This document shows, piece after piece, positions 24,601-33,600 of a stretch of DNA of 64,000 nucleotides; positions within the stretch are counted from its first letter, which is position 1, and each line of letters begins with the position of its first letter. Position numbers and translations under genes: made by a program. Under the pieces are notes generated by a model, which was not told the DNA's origin, did no database searches, and saw only the letters and a program-made list of their open reading frames with translations. This DNA comes from Strigamia acuminata (taxonomy: Eukaryota > Arthropoda > Chilopoda > Geophilomorpha > Linotaeniidae): contig OX442323.1 in the NCBI GenBank assembly GCA_949358305.1, positions 7,440,001 through 7,504,000 on the forward strand, written 5' to 3'.

Positions 24601-27600
24601 AGAGAGGAGGTCTTTATTATGTGGACGGTTTGTGTACAAATCCGACATTTGCCACAACGGTTTCTCCCACTGTACAACCGACTCCAACGCTACCGCCGCA
24701 AATGTACGTGACTACGGAAGAGGATTTCATTAAAATTCCCAAACCGAAAAAGGGAAAAGGACAGCAACGAGAAATTACGGATTTTCGGATTGAAATGCCG
24801 CTAGTTGAACCCGTGAAGCAAATTCCCGTCCAACAAGCTCCCATTCCAACCAATCCGATTCCTCCTCCTATCCCTACTCAAATCCACAACGATTTGACCA
24901 CCCTTCCTTCCTATGCGAATGCCCTACAGTCAATCCCAACGGCAACTCCTATTGCAATTCCAAATGCAAATTCCTTTCCTCCCCTTGGCAACCCGTCTCA
25001 ACCTAAAAAGAAGGTCATCGCCAATCCAGCCTCCGTCAAGGACGCCACCGGCTTATGGCATAGCCGTCTTGGCCACCTTCATACGAATGGAATGAAGCTA
25101 TTGGCCGCAAACGACCAAGTTTACGGAATGTCACCAGGGGAAGTGAGCAGGGAATTGGCCTGCAACGACTGCAGAATAGCCAAATCGACAAAAGCTTCTC
25201 ATAAGCCTGATCCTAATCCCTCGACTACGAAGCCTTTGGACCTTCTCCACATGGATATTTGGGGGCCAGCCCCAGTTCCATCGTTTGGAGGAGCACGTTT
25301 TGTCCTTACCGTCATCGACGACGCAACACGCTATTGCTGGATTATACCGCTAGCCCAGAAATCGCAGGTTTTCGCAACCTTTAAGGACTTCGTTGCTCGA
25401 GTTGAGAGAATCCAGGACATGCAAATAAAAGCGATTCGGACTGATCGAGGCGGAGAGTTTATGTCAAACGAGTTTCTCCGATATCTACAAGCCAAGGGCA
25501 TCCAAGGTCAACGGACAAATCCGTCGTCACCACAGATGAACGGCACGGCCGAGCGCATAAACCGGACAATGGCCGACAACTTTCGTGCAGTCTTATCCGA
25601 GACTAAGTTGCCGGAGGCGCTCTGGGCCGAGCTAGCGGTCACGTTTGCCTACATCAAGAATCGGAGCCCTCATTCTCGACTTAACAATCAAGTTCCGTAT
25701 ATCCTTTGGCGACAGAGAGCCCTTTCGTTACGACATCTACGAAAAGTCGGTTCCAAGTGCTGGGTGCACTACACCGCACCAGGACGCAAGAAGCTGGATC
25801 CGCGGGCCTGGGAGGGATATTTAGTCGGCTACGCTTCAGGGACCCGTGGATACAGAATTTGGAACCCAACTGACAACCAAGTCTACGAATCTATTCACGT
25901 TAAGATCGATGAGCGGCAGTCGTATCGGAAATCCATCAAAATTTCGACGCAGCAGCCGCAACAATCGTTTACTGGTCCCGGACAGCAAACCGTTACATTT
26001 GATGATAACCTACATTACCATCAGTGGCCGAAAGGATCTGATTCCGAGGCGTCAGAACATTCTGCGAACGATTCCGAACGTGTGTCGACGGCATCCGCTT
26101 CGATGCACACGCCTCTGGCTTTTCCGCACATCCACATACCACCACCGACAACTCCGGAACGGGCATTGCTGGATTTATGTGCGACCTTACCTCCGGGTTC
26201 TGCGTCTCTTCGACAATCCCATCATATTTCATATGAAGAGGAACGTGATACGGACCACGACATCCGAGAGATGGACGAATTGTCAATTTATCCGGAAACA
26301 TCCGAACACGTTGATGCGTCAGCGGAACAATCGGCACGACCATCGCCTCCGACATCCGCTCCGCCATCACCTCAGCGATCGGCAGCGCCTTCTCTTCCCC
26401 GTGAAACACCGGTACCGACGCCGAGATTTATTACGACGCGTCGTCAGCAACGTGTTGATGATCAGGCTGCGCAAGGGTTGCAAATTTTCGACCCCGATCC
26501 CAATTCACCAGCGACTGCGCGCCACACTACTCATAAGTGGCGATTCGTCGGTGGAGATGGCGAGTGCCGTGAATGGGTACGCGAGGAACACCTGAGAAAG
26601 GATCAAAAACCCGGGAAGATCTTAATTGATGTCTATTATTTTCCAACTCCGAAGATCCGTCTAAGATCTTATCACGACATCGAGGAGTATTGTATGTTGA
26701 ACAATATTGATTACGACCCCGGACTGTTTTTCTTCGGTAATCTCGAACACAAATTGCCAACTCTTCCGGGCGTTCGTCATGCGGCTCATCTGTGCCGAAC
26801 CGAGCCGGCTTCATTCGCCGAAATTCCCAAGTTCAACGACGCTCCGAAATGGCGTGAAGCAATCGGAGAGGAACTCGATATGTTCAAAGAGCGAGAAATC
26901 TATAAAGAAGTTCCCCGACCACCCGACACCACTATTCTTGGCTGCAAGTGGATTTTTAAACTCAAAACCGATGCAGCCGGAACCGTCACCCGATACCGAG
27001 CACGCTTAGTAGCACAAGGTTTTTATCAAACCCTCGGAGTCGATTTTGATGAGGTGTTTAGCCCAGTCGTGAACTTCATATTGATCCGTCTGTTTTCCTG
27101 TCTTCTCGTCGTATTGCGTGGTTGGCAGGACGCCCACCTCGACGTGAAAGGTGCGTACCTGTACGGGGAATTAAAGCATAACGTATACATGAGAATCCCT
27201 GCAGGTGCCACATGCACTGATCCAAATAACGTGTGGCTTCTTCTCAAATCGCTTTACGGCCTGCACCAATCCGGGAGACAATGGTTCGAGAAACTTGACG
27301 AGACACTTCGGGCCCTCGGATTTCGAAGACTGCCAGCATGTAATTGTGTTTACGTGTTCGGGAATACAGCTGTTATGCTGGTCTACGTGGACGATATCGT
27401 CGTGTTTTACGCGTCCGACAGCGTTTTTAATCAGCTAATCCGTCTCATCTCTTCGAAATTCGATATAGTCAACCTCGGTCCAATCACGAAGTTATTAGGC
27501 GTCGAGTTTATCCGCGACGCCGGACGCACGTTCATAACGCAACGTGCTTATATCGCCAAACTGGTTAAGAAATTCGGGGCGTCGACCAATAATCTCGTCA

Positions 27601-30600
27601 AGACACCAGTGACCCCGGGAACGACACTCGTTAGAGGATCGACCGAAAACTTGGAAGATTTTCCATACCGATCTCTAATCGGTTCACTTCTGTTTTTGGC
27701 ATCGAGAACTCGTCCCGACATACTCTATTCCGTCATCGCTTTGGCACAGTACAACACGTGCTATAATCGAACCCACATCCGCGCCCTGTTACAGGTTCTG
27801 CAGTACGTGGCAAACACTGCGGAGCTTTGCATCGAGTTATCCGGTTGCTCTTCTAGTCAACTATCTGCATTTACCGACGCGTCGTGGGCAAGCGATCCGG
27901 AGACATCATTGAGCTTCGGAGGATACATCGTATACGTTGGAAATGTCCCTATTGGCTGGTCCTGTCGCAAACAGTCGACCGTAGCGTGCTCAACCATGGA
28001 AGCTGAATTTATCGCCCTGGTTGAGTGCGTGAAGGAGATTTTCTGGCTCGACAGCGTGTACACCGAATTCCCGATTCTCAATCGTCTATCCCGACCTATC
28101 GTGTATTCGGACGCCCTGGCCTCGATTCAATTCACATCTAATGATATCGAGAACGCGAAGACGAAGCATATTCGCGTGAAGTTTCACTGGCTCAGGGAGT
28201 GGTTTACTGCGGGAGTCTTCGATCTTCGAAAGGTAGCCGGCGAAGCTAATACCGCCGACATATTCACAAAGTGGCTATCTTCGGAACGTTTACGATCATT
28301 GATTTCGAAGATCTTCCGAGCATAAACTTATCGTGACATTCCTAGTTTCTTTTCACCCGACTTCGAGGATCATCGGGTTTCTGTGGGAATACCGAGCTTA
28401 GTTAAGTGATAACCACGACAGTACCCGGCCCGATGGTTCGACTTTATCATCTTTTTTTTTCTCAACGATTATCAACTGTAATTCCAGTTTACGTTCATCT
28501 TGTCCCCTGATAAATATTTCCATCGAAGAGGGGATTTGTTGGTCAAAAGACCATTTTGTATCGATGAATACATTTGTTATTTCCTAGTTTTCCCTTTGTG
28601 TTTAGGTATACAGCGCATCTTTGTTATTATTTAATTGATTTCGATGTTACCATTCGTTTTGCGCTGTCCCGTATGTAATTCCATACTTTTATCACTTTAT
28701 GCTAGGATTTGTCCTATTATCAAATGATTTGTTCAAACTTAATGTAAATTCCCGGCACTAGGTGCCACTACCCATTGCTTTTTCATCCAAGATGGCGTCA
28801 TACACAGCCGTGTATGACTTAGCTGCTTTCCCACCTGTTTGGATACCTATTTGTAATGTATTACTATTTAATTAAACCGTTTTTATTGTTTTACTCATTG
28901 TGTTTGATTTAAAGCACCTTTAGTGCTTCTTGCTAGCGCATATAAGCGGCATTAAGCCGCGCGCATTTCCGAAACGATACGCGTCGTATCGTTAACGTCT
29001 GTGCGGGTCGCACAGCGCCAATTCACGCTTTCAATCGGTTTACACCGATATTTTGCGCATTCTCTGCCTACACTTGCACTATATCCTCGATGACATCTTC
29101 CACGACACCAGCGTTCTCAACTTGTTCAGGTGCCTTTTCGGGCGCAGGTTCCTGAATTGGGGGTGGGGGAACCACTGCTTCCGGTAGGGGGCCACCATGA
29201 ACGCTGTCGTCGTCTGACGAGGAGCCATCCTCGTTTGAAGAATCAGACACGCTGTCGAAATATGAGGGGCTCGAGGGAGGAATTTTCAAATTTTCATACC
29301 AAAAATTCTGTTCCAATATTTTGACATGTTTCGAGAGGAACACTTGGTTCCGTTTCGGGTCCCAAATTCGATACCCACGGGTGGAAGCCGCATAACCAAT
29401 TAATGCCCCTGCCCACGCCCTTTCTTTCAATTTCCCACCCCTTGTCTGGGAAGGAATGTGGACATATGTCAATGCCCCAATGCATTTGACATGACGCAGG
29501 GACAATTTCTTATTGTAAAACACATTGTAAGGTGTTTTCCCTCCTAATCCCGTGTGTGGGAATCGATTTTTCAAATAAACGACAGAAACTGCAAGTTCTG
29601 CCCACAAAGTTGGGGAAAAATTATTCTCAAAAAGAAAAGCCCGGATTCCATTAAGAATGGTGCGGTTCGCTCGCTCAGCAACCGAATTCATCTCGGGGCT
29701 GTATGTATTCGTCCTCATACATTTCAACCCAATGCTGTCAGTATAAGCATTCCATTGTTTCGATATGAATTCCCCACCATTGTCAGTTTTAATGGCTTTG
29801 ACCTTTTTAGAAGTAAGCCGTTCAATTTCCGTCAACCACTTCTTGAAATGACCCAAAACTTCATCTTTCGTTTTCATGATGATAATCCACATCAGTCGGG
29901 AGAAATCATCAACCATAATTAGGTAATAAAATGCCCCACCAATGCTCTTAACCGGTGAGGGCCCCCAAACATCTAAGTGAACAATTTCCAAAATCCCTTT
30001 AGTGGAGATATTAATAATGGGAGGAAAGCTTGCACGTGTGCTTTTCGCCCTCGAACAAGCATCGCAAGCCGACAATTCATTGTTGGAAAGTTTCAGCCCA
30101 AATACTTCATCGGATTTCTCCAACAATGCAATCCCTTTCGCATTAAGGTGCCCAAAACGTGAATGCCAAACATCCATCGTTTGAGGTTTGTCAGGCTTAA
30201 TAAGAGCCTTATTCCCACCATTATCTTTCAAACTGTTTTGCACACCTTGTTTGGAAATCTTCGCAGTCTTTGATTTATTCCCATTGTTGACTACCAGGCC
30301 AGTGTGTGTGTTATTCAAAACGTTCAATTTCTGTTTCGGACTCGCATTATTCGCAACGATCGCTGGCGCATTGTTCGCAGCAGTCACTTGCCCCATATTC
30401 GCAATTGCAGGTTTCCCTGTCTTACTCAAATTTTGGGTTAATGCAGTCTTAAAATCTAAATGAGTTAGTAATGAATTAACAATTTCTTCACCCTTTAAAG
30501 GTGGACTAGGCTCCACTGCCGCATTCTGTTGCGCAGGTAATGCAGCAGCGTTAACAATGTGTGCAGTATTCACTTGACAATTGACTTTATACATTCTATC

Positions 30601-33600
30601 ACTCGTACGTGTCGCAGTGATAGAAGGCGCATCAATACTGTCATGAAAAATGGACATTTTTCCATTCTTTACAAATGTGGTAGCCCCAGCTTCATCTGCA
30701 CGACCTAATGAAATCAGATTCTTTCTGAAGTTTGGAGCGTAGAAGACATTTTTCAATTGTAATTCCCGTTTCTTTTGTCCATAAAAAGATATTAATGTCA
30801 CAGTCCCGATGCCCTCGATTTTCGACTTTCCTTCGCCCTGCTGGACGCTGTAACCAGTTAATGGTTTGAAGTCGGAGAACCAGGACTTGTTGAACGAGAA
30901 ATGGTCTGTCGCTCCTGTATCGACGTACCATTGCGAATCAAAGTTCGCATGTGACACCAGCGATACGACAGGAGGTTGCTCTTGATTCGAAATCGCTGCG
31001 GAGAAGTAAGAGATGGGGACGTCATCAAAAATATTCATTTGGGTGACGGCGGCCTTTTGCCGGCCTTTTCCACGTGATTTTCCTCGTGGATTGCCCCTAA
31101 ACTGTCCTGTTGATCCGCCTCTTCCAGTAAGTTGCTGTTTAGGTGGAGAAGGGCAGTCGCGGGAAAAATGGCCTGTCCCACCGCAGGTAAAACACACACG
31201 TGGGGAACTGGGCGCGGTTCCGCCGCGTCCACGTTGACCACTGCCTCCGCCAAAGAAGGCTCCAGTGTTTTCCAACGGTGTCGGGTTGGGCACTCCAAAT
31301 TCGTCCCCCTTCTCGTAAAGGCGATTATACTCGCCTAAAAGTCTTTCTTTCACGGCAGCGGCCGTAAATTCCGGGTCGGGCCAGTGATACACTGTCTGTT
31401 TGACTGGCTCGAATTGGGGCGGCAAAAGGTCCAAGTACTGGAAAGCGTGGAACTCATCCGAGACCACAATCTTCACGTCGGCGAGTTGTGTAACTTTCCG
31501 GTCGACACGGGAAGTAAAGACGACCATCTCTTCATCCTCCCGTAGACGCATATCGAGGAATTCCCGCCGGAGTCGGGCTTTGCGTGCGCGCGTGGTCGGC
31601 TGGTAAGCCGCTTTCAGCGCTTCCCACACACCCTTCGCGGTTGGGTGGGCCACAGCCACGACTTGCTGTGGTTCGTTGCAAGCCAGACAAATGGTGGAGC
31701 GGGCTTTTTCTTCGCCCTTTTCGTAGTCACGAATTTCCTTTGCCGGCGATCCAGCAGGCGGTTCCTTGATTTTGCCGGTCACATGTCCCCAAACACTGTA
31801 TGATTGAAGCAAAAGCTGGATCTGCATGCTCCAGGTGGGATAATTGGAGCCGTCCAGTTTGCGTACATCCTTGTAATCATCATGTCGGTCCCAATTCGAC
31901 ATGGTGAAGAATTTGGTGAAAAATCGATGCACAAATCACAAAATTCACAAATTTCGGCGAAAAACACTCGAAAAATTCACCAATTTGATGAAAACACACA
32001 CTAATATTCACAATTCCGGTGAATATGCCGTGCAGAGAAGCGAAAACACCCCCAAAAATTGAAGGCGAAACAATCACAAACTTCCCTTTGGGCACCTCAA
32101 TAAGTGAGGTGAAAAACCCGAATCTGGTCGCCCTACTAGCTTCCGACCGACCCACCTGGGGGCCGCGGGACGACTAGTTGGCCACGGACAAGCCCAGACC
32201 GGAATGAGACTGCACGTAGGCGACTGCCTAAAGGGTGCAGAATAAACAAAAGGACCCCAAAACAAAAACCTTAAGAATTAACAGAGTTTCACGAAAATAG
32301 CAACTAAAATACACTTTTCAGATGTGAAGTTGGCCAATTACGGGATCCTTGCGTCGTAATTGGTTCCCACGTTGCAGTAAACGTCGGCTTCACGTTGTCT
32401 TCGCACGGAACTGGGCTGACGTGCAGACCGCGTACACACTTCCGTGTATCGGCCAAAATCGATGTTGCGTACGTCCACGCCTTCGTACCCGCTTTCCTGG
32501 ATGCGAAGCACGGAAATAACCGCCTGCACACACGCTTATCGTGTGCAGGACTTCTCGGTGATCGCCGGATTAAATTCGCGAGTTGAATCTCGTCGTTCTT
32601 GACGAAAAATCCAACGAAAATGGCTGCCGGTGCAACAATCGTCGATTCGCGACGATTTCTTCGCAAAATGACGGTTTCCAGACGTTCCCACGCTGGAAAG
32701 ACACCAAATGCGGCGGCTAATCGACGTATTCGTTCGTCGAAACGTTGGGCGTGCGTGTGTCGTTCCGTACACACTCGTAGACACGCTAACTTCGCAAACA
32801 AAAATGGCGCCGCCCGAGAAAAACTCGGTTATATCGGCGAAAAATAAACGAAATGCAATGTTCCTTACACCGTTTTGCTCCAAATTCACTGTAGAATTGT
32901 CCGCACACGTCGTCACGGCTGTCCTTCGCGAAAAATTCCGGTTTTCGGCGATACGTCTCGGCGACGATCTGCGACGAACTTCCAACGTTCGTTTTCGCCC
33001 GAAAAACCTCACGAACTCGTCAATAACCTGTTGGCCCGATCGTGAGACCTCTGCTACCATTTGATAAGTCCGTGGAGGCCAGGAAACATCGGAAAGGAGT
33101 TGAAACCAGCTTAAAATGTGCGGGGAGCTCGCACTTCGCGCCCGCCATGTTTTAATCACATGAAAGCATAAAAGCAACTGGGTTTGAGGCTAATTGGTCT
33201 CAAACCGTACAAAATATGACAATAGGACAAATCAATAGCAACAAGCATTGATTTGTTCTTTACAATATAAGTAATTGTTAACCTAGGCATAATTAACCGA
33301 TAAACAACACGGAAAACAACATTTATCGCTCTCTCAAGCAGACGACACAAGAAACATAGAATATGTGTGTTAACACACAAGAGTAGCATTAATATGCGCT
33401 ACACGGGTATCCAAAGGATGCCAACACACATATCTGCCATGCCTATCCAGAAATGCATGGGGAAACGGACAAAATAATTAATCGCATACTAATAATGTCT
33501 TGTCGACGGTACATCTTGTCGACGCACGTTTTGTCGACGTTACAGTTTGTTGGGTGGTATATAGGCAGCTGTTTTTCATTAGTCAATCATTCAGTTCTGC

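Larger units (their letters stand above)
21887..29072 (+). mobile_element. Copia LTR retrotransposon, inner element, complete
   Basis: A 7.2 kb element inserted in the pol gene of the outer Copia. LTRs of 536 bp (21887-22422, 28537-29072) read identically by eye. Target duplication CTTGC lies at 21882-21886 and 29073-29077. The primer-binding site at 22424-22435 (TGGTAGCAGAGG) is complementary to an initiator-methionine tRNA 3' end, and the polypurine tract GAAGAGGGGA is just before the right LTR. One uninterrupted Gag-Pol ORF. All structural parts needed for mobility appear present, so it is a recent insertion and possibly still active. Confidence 0.96.
19450..33494 (-). mobile_element. Copia LTR retrotransposon, outer element
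   Basis: Two 433-bp LTRs (19450-19882, 33062-33494) that read identically by eye, flanked by 5-bp duplications ATGTC (19445-19449, 33495-33499). It is transcribed leftward. The initiator-Met primer site is at 33048-33059 (TGGTAGCAGAGG on the - strand) and the polypurine tract (AAGGGGGAT) is next to the left LTR at about 19883-19893. The Gag-Pol frame is split at 21886/29073 by a second Copia insertion. Without that insertion the element is about 6.9 kb. Confidence 0.95.

Noticed and set aside
24105-26595. Minus- and alternate-frame ORFs over the inner Copia polyprotein
   Set aside because: Overlap the intact 1663-codon Gag-Pol frame and carry no domains of their own.
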